Of a stretch of DNA of 64,000 nucleotides, positions 31,873-40,847 are shown one piece after another; the stretch's first letter is position 1, and the number at the start of each line of letters is the position of its first letter. The position numbers and the translations under genes are program-made. A model generated the notes under the pieces. It was not told the origin of the DNA. It made no database searches and was given only the letters and a program-made list of their open reading frames with translations. Origin of the DNA: Nitzschia sp. pyKryTriq1. Lineage: Eukaryota > Bacillariophyta > Bacillariophyceae > Bacillariales > Bacillariaceae. Where the stretch lies: assembly GCA_956465555.1 (NCBI GenBank), contig OY101129.1, forward strand, positions 434,001 to 498,000. The letters run 5' to 3'.

Positions 31873-32501
31873 TGAAGCTGCCGTTAAAAAGATTGTAATC
31901 CTCAGCTAGTGAGAAGTGGATGATATCTCTCACACTTGTCGTTGGCATGTGAGAGTTTTGTGTTATCAATGCAATGGATAGGCACGCAAAAGCGTTGATG
32001 GAAGGAAACTCGTGACTAGTTTTGAAGGAGTCCTTGATTCCGTGGAGAAGAAATCTTGTCCACGCGGAACTCGTTGGATGCACTCTCAGCTCGTGAATCA
32101 GTTTGTACCAGGGCTACTACGAGTTTTACATGTCCGATTCCCCAAGCACCGTGCGTTGCCTCGTTTCAATTCTTCAAGCAAAAGCGCTCATAGTTCGACC
32201 GTCGAAACTCCCAATACCGATTTCTGTGATGCAATTTTACGTGCTAAGAAATTTTTCGCCTCTGAGAGGGGAAACTATTAGCCACTCTGGGACGTGGCAA
32301 TTAAGAGAGCCCGGTATTTTATTGTAAAAGAAATACCGGTAGTGGTGTTGCACGATAGCGAGCTCATCAATAACCAACGTTTGCCCGGGGGGAAGATTTT
32401 GCTTCTCATTTCTCATTATTTTTCTTCTCTATTTGCCCGGTTTCTGATTTCTCCCACAAATATATTTCTCATCTCTCCAAACAATTCAACACTCCAATAC
32501 A
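31873..32501. promoter_or_regulatory. Divergent promoter region
   Basis: This 629-bp spacer separates the starts of the 404-residue protein and the TPR protein. TACCGGTA occurs at 32334-32341, 160 bp before the TPR start. No gene is seen. Confidence 0.4.
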
Positions 32502-34613
32502 ATGAACTCTATTCCGGAAACAAGAAAGATGTACACTGTTTCAAATAACCTAGTCGGGTTGCTTGAGCGACCTAAGAAGAAAGTTAGAGTGTCCTCCCCG
32601 AGTCAATCCATCTTGGCCATCGCCGCTATAGGGACGTCTACCTTCAATGACGGAGGCTATCAGCGGGCACGAGATTCCTTTTTTCGAGCACTCTGTAAGA
32701 CGGATGTCTGTTCCCTCTGTGAGAAGTTGGAATCAGGGGTAGTCAAACAATCGTCAATGCCACGATGGTGCTGCAGAGTCGAAGACGAAGGACACACCCC
32801 TTGCCAACCGACAACAACAGCAAGTGCGGAATATGATGAAGGGATGAAAGTCTACACACAAACAATCCCTCTGCATGATGATTGTCAGCCCGACTTGATC
32901 CCTGTTATATTGTGCTACAATATCGCCCAAACATACTCTCACGAAAGAAAGCAAGATGCCGCTCGAAAATGGTTTGGCAACTCTCTTGAGAAGCTGAATA
33001 AGTTAGGGATCTCATCCACCGAATCGACGCTTTTGCTTGTCAAGTTGCTTAGCTGCCTTGGGTACATCAGTTATCGATGCGAGGAAGAAGAATTGGCGTT
33101 GAAGTTGTATCAGCAGTGTCTTGTACTGGCTCGAAAGATCGATTTTGGTACAACAGCAGCTGCTCTAAACTGTGTCGGAGTTCTCCTCTTCAACAGGCAA
33201 AGTGAGCCAGACCAAGTCTTGGATCTCTTCGAGCAGAGCCTCGAACTATACCGGATCGAAAATGGAATCAAGGGAAACCAAGTGGAGACCGCCACGGTGC
33301 TCAACAATATTGGCCGAGTTCTTTACCTGAGATCTGAATTCAATGACGCACTTGTCGTGTACGAAGAAGCCCTTGAGATTCGCAGACAGTATTTAGGAAA
33401 CCTTTCCATCGACGTCGCTGCAACTGTCTATAACATCGGCCAAACTTATCAACAACTCAAGGATTACAACCAGGCACTAAAGGGGTTCACGGAATTTCTC
33501 AGTATTGCAAAATCTGTTTTCGGGGAAGCGTCCCGAGATGCCGCCCTTGTGTGCAAAGCAATCGCTGAAATCTACCAAGAGCAGAACAAACTTAAATTGG
33601 CACACAAGTTCCTCATTTTTGCTCTTGAAGCTCAGAAAGAATGCATCGGCCGATGCAGCCCTGAAGTCGCGACGACGTTGAACAAGCTAGGAAACCTGTG
33701 CTATGAAATGAAGGACTTCCAATCTGCCATGCAATACTACAGTGACGGCCTTATTATCGAACGTGCCGCTCTCCCTACGGGGCACCAGCACATTATCATC
33801 ACCATTACCAACATTGCACATATTCACAAACAGCTTGGGGATCACGCAAAGGCCCTCAAAGCCTATGATCAGGTGCTACAAATGCAAGTCAAGGCGTTCG
33901 GAAACGACGATGTCCAGATAGCAGATACACTCTCAAGTATTGGTTTGATGCAGTATCACTTGCGAGATTTCGAATCCTCCTTCGAATCATACCAGGAGGC
34001 ACTTCGTATCCGCCGGCAAAATCTTGGAACAGATGATCATTCAGATATCGCTTCTACACTCAACTCAATTGGTTTGGTCCTTTTCAAGCAAGACATGTTT
34101 GGACTTGCCAAGAACTGCTTTAACGAAAGTCTTCGAATTCGATGCAAAATCCTTGGTAAGGACCATCGCGATGTCGCAATCCTCTGGTACAACATCGCAA
34201 CCATCCACTTTGAAACTGGCGAGGATGAAACTGCAATCAAAATGTACGAGGAGACTCTTAGGGTGGAGCGCGCTGCCCTTGGAGATGACCACCCTGACGT
34301 TGTGTTGACATTGCAACATCTTGGTCAAGTTTACCAGCAGCTGGGCCATATTGAAAAGGCATTGGAATACTTTGAATCTGCCCTCAATATCGAGAGACGG
34401 CGACAGGGTTCTCAACGAAATCTTGGACGTATTTTGAATCTACTTGGGAATGTTTATTTGCAGCTTGGAAGAACTGACAACATGATGAATTGCTATGTTG
34501 AAGCCTCTCGGATATACGAGGCTGATCAACAGGCGAGGGAGACTTTGGTTGTCGCGGGATACAACTTCTATGGATTGAGTAAAACGAATCCACCATGCGC
34601 ACCTGTAGCATAA
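32502..34613 (+). CDS. Tetratricopeptide-repeat protein, kinesin-light-chain type
   Basis: The product is 703 residues. After a polar N-terminus of about 120 residues, at least eleven TPRs of the 42-residue kinesin-light-chain/Nephrocystin type cover roughly residues 130-680. Typical units read GLVLFKQDMFGLAKNCFNES and the repeated LRIRRQNLG / HSDIASTLNSIG type. Each pairs two helices separated by an 'LG.DHPDVA.TL' loop, which is diagnostic of this subtype. It has no catalytic domain, signal peptide or membrane segment. Such proteins act as soluble scaffolds. Diatom genomes have many of them; the partner is unknown. It converges with the minus-strand gene ending at 34760. Confidence 0.88.
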   Translation: MNSIPETRKMYTVSNNLVGLLERPKKKVRVSSPSQSILAIAAIGTSTFNDGGYQRARDSFFRALCKTDVCSLCEKLESGVVKQSSMPRWCCRVEDEGHTPCQPTTTASAEYDEGMKVYTQTIPLHDDCQPDLIPVILCYNIAQTYSHERKQDAARKWFGNSLEKLNKLGISSTESTLLLVKLLSCLGYISYRCEEEELALKLYQQCLVLARKIDFGTTAAALNCVGVLLFNRQSEPDQVLDLFEQSLELYRIENGIKGNQVETATVLNNIGRVLYLRSEFNDALVVYEEALEIRRQYLGNLSIDVAATVYNIGQTYQQLKDYNQALKGFTEFLSIAKSVFGEASRDAALVCKAIAEIYQEQNKLKLAHKFLIFALEAQKECIGRCSPEVATTLNKLGNLCYEMKDFQSAMQYYSDGLIIERAALPTGHQHIIITITNIAHIHKQLGDHAKALKAYDQVLQMQVKAFGNDDVQIADTLSSIGLMQYHLRDFESSFESYQEALRIRRQNLGTDDHSDIASTLNSIGLVLFKQDMFGLAKNCFNESLRIRCKILGKDHRDVAILWYNIATIHFETGEDETAIKMYEETLRVERAALGDDHPDVVLTLQHLGQVYQQLGHIEKALEYFESALNIERRRQGSQRNLGRILNLLGNVYLQLGRTDNMMNCYVEASRIYEADQQARETLVVAGYNFYGLSKTNPPCAPVA

Positions 34614-34759
34614 ACGATATGTAAACCACACAGATACATTTTTTCTGACTCAAATCCATAGTAAAAGGTTCGTTGCTAGTACCTTGAGCATAAAGTGGGA
34701 AGTGTTTCCTTTCTCTGTGTGTTACTACCAAGAAGCCTTCAGTAAAGGAAAAAATAGCT

Positions 34760-35377
34760 CTATAGACAACGAATCAATGGGTTGATCGAACTTCTCCTCT
34801 TCAAAATCATTAATCTGTTTTCCTGGGCAAGTATTTTTTGGGGGAAACTCTTGACCCTTTCTTCCTGACCGTAGAGCCCTCGAAGGTGTGCTAGTTCTCG
34901 GTGCTCAGCGCTAAACTCGCGCGATGCATTAGCCAGAAGTTCAATATCGTGGATTCCTTCGTAGCGTTGAAGATCTTGTTCTATCAACACAGAGTTCACG
35001 ACAATTTGACGCGCTCTACGATTTGACTTGATATCAACAAGATGCTCAATTCCCATGGTGCAGTGTGTCGTTTCGTCAATCATGGACGATTCGCCCCTTC
35101 TCATCGAGGACAAGGTCTCATTCACATTTCTTCGGATTCTTCGTATCTCTTCTGGTTGAAGCCATTTAGCTTCGATTTCTTGACGATCCAGTGGCGGGTT
35201 TTTTCGCGGCCAAACGATGACTTCTTCGTCAAAGTGAACGGTAGTACTCCGTTCTTTCGCCTTCGTCGTGATCTTCTCGACCGGTTCAATGACAAGAAAT
35301 TCCCCAGAGGAGATCGAGGAATCCTGGGGCTCAATTCCTAATACAGGAGTTAACGCGTTGTCTAGTTTGAGGATCAT
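34760..35377 (-). CDS. Hypothetical protein, 205 residues, diatom-type 'WL..EI..IR' protein
   Basis: The recognisable pattern is STTVHFDEEV...WP, then AKWLQPEEIRRIRRNVNETL, then GIEHLVDIKSNRRAR and an acidic helical stretch ending AHLRGLYGQEER. I know this order (VxFxxxV, WLxxxEIxxI, GLEH, followed by a Ser/Ala-rich helical tail) as a frequently repeated pattern in diatom predicted proteins of unknown function. No signal peptide or membrane segment is seen. The charged, helical composition suggests a soluble regulatory or structural protein. Confidence 0.6.
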   Translation of the reverse strand: MILKLDNALTPVLGIEPQDSSISSGEFLVIEPVEKITTKAKERSTTVHFDEEVIVWPRKNPPLDRQEIEAKWLQPEEIRRIRRNVNETLSSMRRGESSMIDETTHCTMGIEHLVDIKSNRRARQIVVNSVLIEQDLQRYEGIHDIELLANASREFSAEHRELAHLRGLYGQEERVKSFPQKILAQENRLMILKRRSSINPLIRCL

Positions 35378-35911
35378 CTTTTTTCATACACAGAAGAGAG
35401 GTGGATTCATACGGCGTCTCTGGATCAATTTATGATTTCCTAAGACGACAAGCAATCGTCGTCGTTGTGCAAATCATCTGAAAGTATTGGCGAGGTGAAG
35501 TTTCATACTTCCAAACTGCATCGACGTATTCGGCTATCTATCAAGACTAGAAGATTTTAGTAGAAGTTGTTTGCGCTTTTGTAGTATAAAGTCAAGCTAC
35601 CGGTAGGAGAGGGAAATGAAATCTAGATATTTCCGGCAAGCCAAAATTGTGAGCAAAGACGACTCACGAGCGTGCCAACAAGACTGACCGACGACTCCGT
35701 CGACCGATCTCGGCCGATGACGCAAAACCGATCGAACTTCGCTTCGAGCTTCGAGCGCTTTCAAGCTTCGAGCTTCGCTTAGCTTCGAGCTGCCACACAT
35801 GACGTTTAGAGAAACGGCTAAACCAACGGCGCTATTGTGAGATCTTTTGGGAGTTCAATAAAAGAGGTACAAGTGCGGAGTGACGTGTGCGCGAGGAGTG
35901 AGGAGTGAAGG
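35378..35911. other. Intergenic left of the transposon
   Basis: TACCGGTA lies at 35598-35605. CTTCGAGC occurs four times between 35742 and 35790 (35742, 35749, 35766, 35783). No gene is seen. Confidence 0.4.
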
Positions 35912-36148
35912 AGTCTATGTTGGACAGATCGCGCGGTGGGTACCCAACATTGATTTTACTCCAGACACGTATATAAATATAAAATCGGCGCGCCCAAATT
36001 TCTTGAGGCAGCTGGCAGGCGCATTCACTAGTGATTCACTCACGAACAATGATCATTGCCCGCGACGATGCCATCATCGAAGAACAAAACAAACCTCCCT
36101 CCATCTCTCTTTCAGTAGCTTTGTCAACACTACTTCGTCAATAAGGCT

Positions 36149-36223
36149 CAGTGTCTAAACTAATTCGAGGTGCTCCTTCATCATAACCATAGGAGCACTC
36201 CTGCAAAAGGAGTTTAGACACTG
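36149..36223. mobile_element. 75-bp fold-back (MITE-like) element inside the transposon
   Basis: The 13-bp ends CAGTGTCTAAACT and AGTTTAGACACTG are exact inverted repeats. An inner arm pair (AGGTGCTCC with GGAGCACTCCT) extends the stem, leaving a loop of about 15 nt. GCT flanks both ends and may be a 3-bp target duplication. It ends 13 bp before the ATG at 36237. It is either a nested miniature element or a structured leader of the transposon gene. Confidence 0.65.
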
Positions 36224-36236
36224 GCTGCTGTGTGTG

Positions 36237-37482
36237 ATGAAATCGACCAATAACAACAAGGCATGGTCGCTAGACGACGCGTGCGCCGCATTCTTGTTGG
36301 CGGCCCAGGACGCTGACATACAAGGACAATGGCATGTTGACGAAGATTGCTGCCGCTATCTGCGAGAAAATAGTACTGGTGGTACTAAAGACCAACTATC
36401 GATGTCTATATTTTCTAAAGCTATTGGCAAAAAGCTTGACTTCGTTGAAGATGCCTACTCTATTCCTGAGACAAAAGTGAAGATCGTTCGGGCGCGCAAC
36501 AAGATACAAGTTGGTTCCAAAGGCAAGACCATTCGATTCTACTACTTCACGAGGACCACTTCCCCGCCCGACATCCCGAGCGATACAGCATTTTGGCAGG
36601 CGATCTGGGACAACCCAGATCGTCCGAGCCGTCGCCACCTGAAACGGGAGCCGCTCGCAACAAAGAAGCCTTCGAATTCCCAGAACGACAACACCGAGCA
36701 AGAATCATCATCAAAGAAACTTCTCAAAAGGAAACGAAATGCACAGGCGACTACTGGCGACAAGAAGCCATGTCCTGATGCGACGCCAATACCAAATAAA
36801 GAACCATCCAGCAAACAAGCGAAGGTGTCCCCATCTCCCGACGACTCCTCCTCTGCGCCGACCGACTTTCAAGGATGGGTGGCTGGCAAAAAGAACTGCC
36901 GTCCAATTGCTGCATACCTTGTGGACATTTTGGAAGATCCTTTCAAGCAAGAAGCAATGGCTTGGCATCGCAAAGCGACTGTGGAAGAAAAGCTACGCCG
37001 ACGAAAGCATGCCCGATCTTGTGGAAGCGGCCGAATTGCCCAACGATCTATGCAATGCCATGCAAACACCCTTGATGACGCGATGGTGGTCCATAGCAGT
37101 TCTTGCGAAGATGTTCACAAAATACAAAAAATTCTACGAGTATGTTCTGAAGGGGGTATTGAGCAAAAGCAAGTCGGGTGAGGAACTGTACACAACAGCA
37201 AGCAACTTGTATTCGCTCATGTCGTCTGACTGGATCGTTGCTGGTACTCACTTTATTGATGGGGCAGAGACTTCAATCTTCGGCATTTCCACCTCTGGCT
37301 GCAAAAATCCATCCCCGAAATTCCCTCCTATCCTTCAAAGTACAATGCGAGTGTGGTGGCAATTGCAAATGGGTTTGACACATGGGATCGAAATGAAACG
37401 ATTTCCTTGCCGCTTCGTACCTTCGCACTGTACAACCACGGCGCGCATCCTTCGACGCAGCACAAAAACGAACGAGCCGTGA
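36237..37482 (+). pseudogene. Transposon-borne gene in two frames (probable broken transposase)
   Basis: The first frame starts at ATG 36237 (MKSTNNNKAWSLDDACAAFL) and reads sensibly to about 36990, with a globular N-terminal part, a Lys/Ser-rich disordered linker (about residues 130-215) and a WVAGKKNCRPIAAYLVDILE segment. From about 37000 the sensible sequence moves to another frame: MPDLVEAAELPNDLC, then TPLMTRWWSIAVLAKMFTKY and a FYEYVLKGVLSKSKSG segment, ending at 37482. The two frames overlap between about 36900 and 37180, so one frameshift near 36990-37010 best explains the break; I see no good intron there. The L-x-TRWW-type motif occurs in diatom transposon proteins. No DDE triad could be assigned. 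Confidence 0.55.
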
Positions 37483-37890
37483 AGCAAGGTGCTCTGATGA
37501 GGGTGGTGTTGAGATAATGTTGTTGTTGTATGTTTGTTGTATTGTATCATTGTCGATCGTCGACGCGGTCGATGCATGTGCAGAATTTGGCAAGATATCG
37601 CCTCAACATACGAACTATTCTGAAGAGACCTCTCCGTTATATATAAATTCGAATATGGATATAATGTATTGTTTCCGAGCCGGCCATCCGGGGGGGTACC
37701 CACCGCGCGATCTGTCCAACATAGAGTCTCGTCGTCCGGGAGAACCATGGCGGTCGTTCTGAACGGTTCTGAGTTCTGAAGTTCGCGACTGGTCGAACGA
37801 AAGAAGAAAAAGTGGATTTTGTGTCCTTGTCGAATTGAATTGATCGAAGTCCAAGCACTGTATGTCTGAAGTTGGGCAATAGAGACGAGT

Positions 37891-38976
37891 ATGACAACTA
37901 GGCTGTCTACTATTGATTTGGCGGCCTCAGTGGAGGGGTTGCACCAACGTTCCTCGCCGTTGGGATCGTGGCGCAGGCGGTGTTTCTCCTCTCTTGGTAT
38001 CGTTCTAGCCGCCACGCTCCTCTCTTTCTTTCCACACTGTTTCGGTTGGCAGCCGACACGTGGCCACCATCGATCCAACCGATTGGCTCTTGTTGGAACT
38101 GCTAGTATTTTGCATTCCAACAGCGACGTCGATTTATCATCTGCGAGAGAACAAGTTTGGCAGCAGCTGTTGGAGAAGTTTCAAGGGGATTTTGACAACT
38201 ACAACCAGGTCGTCGAAGATCGAGAGCTTGGTCTCTTACCTCGAGAAGGCGGCGGCCACGAAAACTTTCACTGCACGTTGATCCCTGTATCGAAAAATGG
38301 TAGGCTAGCGGCGTTCTACTTTGACGGAAACCCACAACGAATATTTCGCTTTCGCTACTATGAGTTGGTCCCCCTTTCGGAGACAGCTCAAGATGAAGCT
38401 GCAGTGGAAATGAAACTCTACACGCTGCAACCGGACTTAGAGAAACTATTACGACAACACTCAGAGGAGCCGCTAGAGTGGCCTCAACTCTTCGCTTCAT
38501 TCGGAAAAGGTTCCTCGCTCAAGGACAAGATCGAATACCTTCCCAACTGCGAGATTCTGTGGTCACTAGAGATGGACCCAGATCAGCATTCTTACGTCGC
38601 ACACCACAAGGATGAAAAAAATGGCCTACATGCAGTTATGGTTCACGGAGAAGCAATTGTGGACTCCACTCTCATCCCAGGTATTAAGATTCGGATACTT
38701 GATCAACTTTCTCTGTATGATGACCTATTCTACATTAACGATCGGGGTTTGGACCCAGAAACTGGAGCCTACATTTACGGGAACCAGAACGGCGTTCCAT
38801 ATCGCCTGGAACGTGTTGCACGTCTTGTAAATGGAGAACGGGAGCTAGTAAGTGACGATCTCAAGTGGACTCTAGGGTCTACTTGGAGGGACGAGGAAGA
38901 ATACAAAGCTAGATTAGATGCTGTCGGTGGGCCATCTGTCCAAATGAGGGCAACAGCCAAAAAAGAACTAGAGTAA
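37891..38976 (+). CDS. CpeT/CpcT-like protein, plastid-targeted
   Basis: The product is 361 residues. Residues about 33-52 are hydrophobic and followed by CFGWQP, a signal peptide plus Phe-containing cleavage motif consistent with plastid import, though preceded by an unusually long 30-residue polar stretch. From about residue 92 the sequence follows CpeT/CpcT: a FQGDFDNYNQV start, AAFYFDGNPQRIFRFRYYEL, KLYTLQPDLEKLL, an LPNCEILWSLEMD segment and SLYDDLFYINDRGLDP with GVPYRLERV. In cyanobacteria and red-lineage algae these are lyases that attach bilins to phycobiliproteins. Diatoms lack phycobilisomes, so a different tetrapyrrole or a chaperone role is likely. A transposon end lies 166 bp upstream. 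Confidence 0.75.
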   Translation: MTTRLSTIDLAASVEGLHQRSSPLGSWRRRCFSSLGIVLAATLLSFFPHCFGWQPTRGHHRSNRLALVGTASILHSNSDVDLSSAREQVWQQLLEKFQGDFDNYNQVVEDRELGLLPREGGGHENFHCTLIPVSKNGRLAAFYFDGNPQRIFRFRYYELVPLSETAQDEAAVEMKLYTLQPDLEKLLRQHSEEPLEWPQLFASFGKGSSLKDKIEYLPNCEILWSLEMDPDQHSYVAHHKDEKNGLHAVMVHGEAIVDSTLIPGIKIRILDQLSLYDDLFYINDRGLDPETGAYIYGNQNGVPYRLERVARLVNGERELVSDDLKWTLGSTWRDEEEYKARLDAVGGPSVQMRATAKKELE

Positions 38977-39074
38977 ACTATTACGCTTGTTTCTATAAGG
39001 AAATTCCTAATGGCAAAGACTTCTGTCTTTTTTGCGTAAGAGTCGTTTTCATGAAAGTATACGACGATCCATCT

Positions 39075-40040
39075 TTAGAGCCCAAGTCGTCGTTTCCACT
39101 TTAGCCGTGATAGATCACGCCTTGCCTGTTTCAATTCAGCTCGCATCTCGTCGTGATCTCGTGTGCAATTGGGATCTCGTAGATCGTTTTCAAGTTTCTC
39201 CACAGTGTATTCCAACCTTAGTTTGTCGATTTCAACATCGGATGTCTTCTTGTTGTTTTCTTGTTCTTGTGCTCCCACTGCAGGTGTATAATGCCACGTG
39301 GAAAATACACTCATCTTTTTCAGCAAATCCCTCGTCGGCACATTTTCCTGCTGCGGAGCGACGTCAAATTCAGACATTTCACTACTCATTACAACACCGC
39401 TCTCCGGATCCACAAAGTCTACCGCAACTCTTATTCCACCATCCAAGTCCGTGGCAGCACCCACCAACTCGGCCAAGCTCTGCGGATTTGCCTTGACAGA
39501 ACCAAGCACTTGTCTAGTTTCCTTGATTTGCGAATCACCCAGCAAATAAATGTTAGCCGTGATCGTTTCGTTTCCCAACTCATCAATCGTTGCCTGTAGT
39601 TTACGATTCAAAAAGGAATCCTCTACTGGGTACTGGTAGAAGCCTTCTGGTACTTCCTCTTCGTGATCAGCGTAGCTCTGAGAATCCCACTCCAAATCTC
39701 CAAAGTGCTTTCGAAGTCGATCCATGGGCAAATATGGACCAAATACTTCCCGCAATGTTGGATTGGATGTAATCAGCCACACCGTCGTGTATGGGATAAA
39801 AATACACGCAGCAACTCCTCCGGCTATTTGAACATTGCGAGGCCACGGCTTGTCGTCTGGTTTTACTTTGTCTACCATGGGCTTTTTAGGAAGTTTCTGG
39901 GCGTGGGCTTGCCAAACTCGTCTAGACAAGACCGGTCGACTGATCTCCGGCACTGTCGACAACCAGCGCCATCTCGTGGGCACAAGTGCCCCGGTGCTCA
40001 CCCCTCGTGTCGCCCGGCAAGTTAATGACATCATCATCAT
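39075..40040 (-). CDS. Hypothetical single-pass membrane protein, probably mitochondrial
   Basis: The product is 321 residues. The first 50 residues are rich in Arg, Ser and Thr and nearly free of acid (CRATRGVSTGALVPTRWRWL), a mitochondrial presequence composition. One membrane segment lies at about residues 70-90 (VQIAGGVAACIFIPYTTVWL). The remaining 230 residues are soluble and end in a coiled-coil-like helix (KLENDLRDPNCTRDHDEMR) and a basic KWKRRLGL tail. I recognise no family. An inner-membrane protein exposing a soluble domain fits the layout. It converges with the CpeT-like gene, 98 bp away. Confidence 0.62.
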   Translation of the reverse strand: MMMMSLTCRATRGVSTGALVPTRWRWLSTVPEISRPVLSRRVWQAHAQKLPKKPMVDKVKPDDKPWPRNVQIAGGVAACIFIPYTTVWLITSNPTLREVFGPYLPMDRLRKHFGDLEWDSQSYADHEEEVPEGFYQYPVEDSFLNRKLQATIDELGNETITANIYLLGDSQIKETRQVLGSVKANPQSLAELVGAATDLDGGIRVAVDFVDPESGVVMSSEMSEFDVAPQQENVPTRDLLKKMSVFSTWHYTPAVGAQEQENNKKTSDVEIDKLRLEYTVEKLENDLRDPNCTRDHDEMRAELKQARRDLSRLKWKRRLGL

Positions 40041-40847
40041 ATAATTTTCAAGTATCGTCGTGTGGTGTCGAACTGCTGGTACGTATCAGGGTTCAGAAAA
40101 GGATGATTGCAAGCAAGAGGCAGAGGTGACAGACGAGCAGCGAAGTTACAGTATTGTAATCGATTCCCTTATGGTACTCTAGTGTCCTGACACTGTCAAC
40201 GACACGCAATCTGGAAATACAAATACTGTACGATGAGTATTAGACTGTAGTAGTAGAAGAACATGAGCAAATCAACGCACATCCAACATCATCTGGTACT
40301 ACCATAGCTGGTGCCCGTTCAGTATCTTCTATTGTGTGGTCGTTTGACACCTTGTGGCCGCTCGTGCGTTTGTAGGACCATTATGAAACATTACGGATTA
40401 GTACTTGCCACGACAACGACGTACGTACCGGTATCGAAAAAGCCTCAAGGTTTTGTGAAATTTATCTAACACAAAACGTAGAATAGCGGTGGTATCATCC
40501 GACATCCTATGTATCAAGATCAGCCATGACGGAATTTGACTACTTCGAGTCTTTCAGAAGCTACAAGCCACAAGAAGTAAAGAAGGAATGTGACATCTTG
40601 TCCATAGATGATCCTACAACTTTGTAATGCTCACATATTAAAAGGACAAGCTACATTCTGTCCACAGTAATACGCATCTGTATTCACATGTTACGTCTAA
40701 GCCCAAGACTTTCTTCACTTCAAATACAACTCTGACTCTACTGATATGTTGAAACGCATGACTGAATTTTTATTGATTCGATCCCTCTGAAAGTACTGTA
40801 GCCCCCACCCCAACACTTCAACTGGATTAACATTGATTCTTCATTCT
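40041..40847. other. Intergenic, no gene seen
   Basis: This lies between two minus-strand genes and has TACCGGTA at 40426-40433. It is A/T-rich and without a supported ORF. Confidence 0.4.

Larger units (their letters stand above)
35915..37724. mobile_element. DNA transposon, 1.81 kb, 31-bp TIRs and 3-bp target duplication
   Basis: The ends at 35915-35945 and 37694-37724 are perfect 31-bp inverted repeats starting CTATGTTGGACAG. They are flanked by the direct repeat AGT (35912-35914 and 37725-37727), the signature of a cut-and-paste element that duplicates three bases. Between them lies a plus-strand coding region in two overlapping frames, described separately, and a small fold-back element. 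A 3-bp duplication occurs in the PIF/Harbinger and CACTA groups, but the terminal sequence and protein do not clearly match either, so I leave the superfamily open. Perfect TIRs suggest fairly recent movement. The right end lies 166 bp before the start codon of the CpeT-like gene. Confidence 0.8.
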
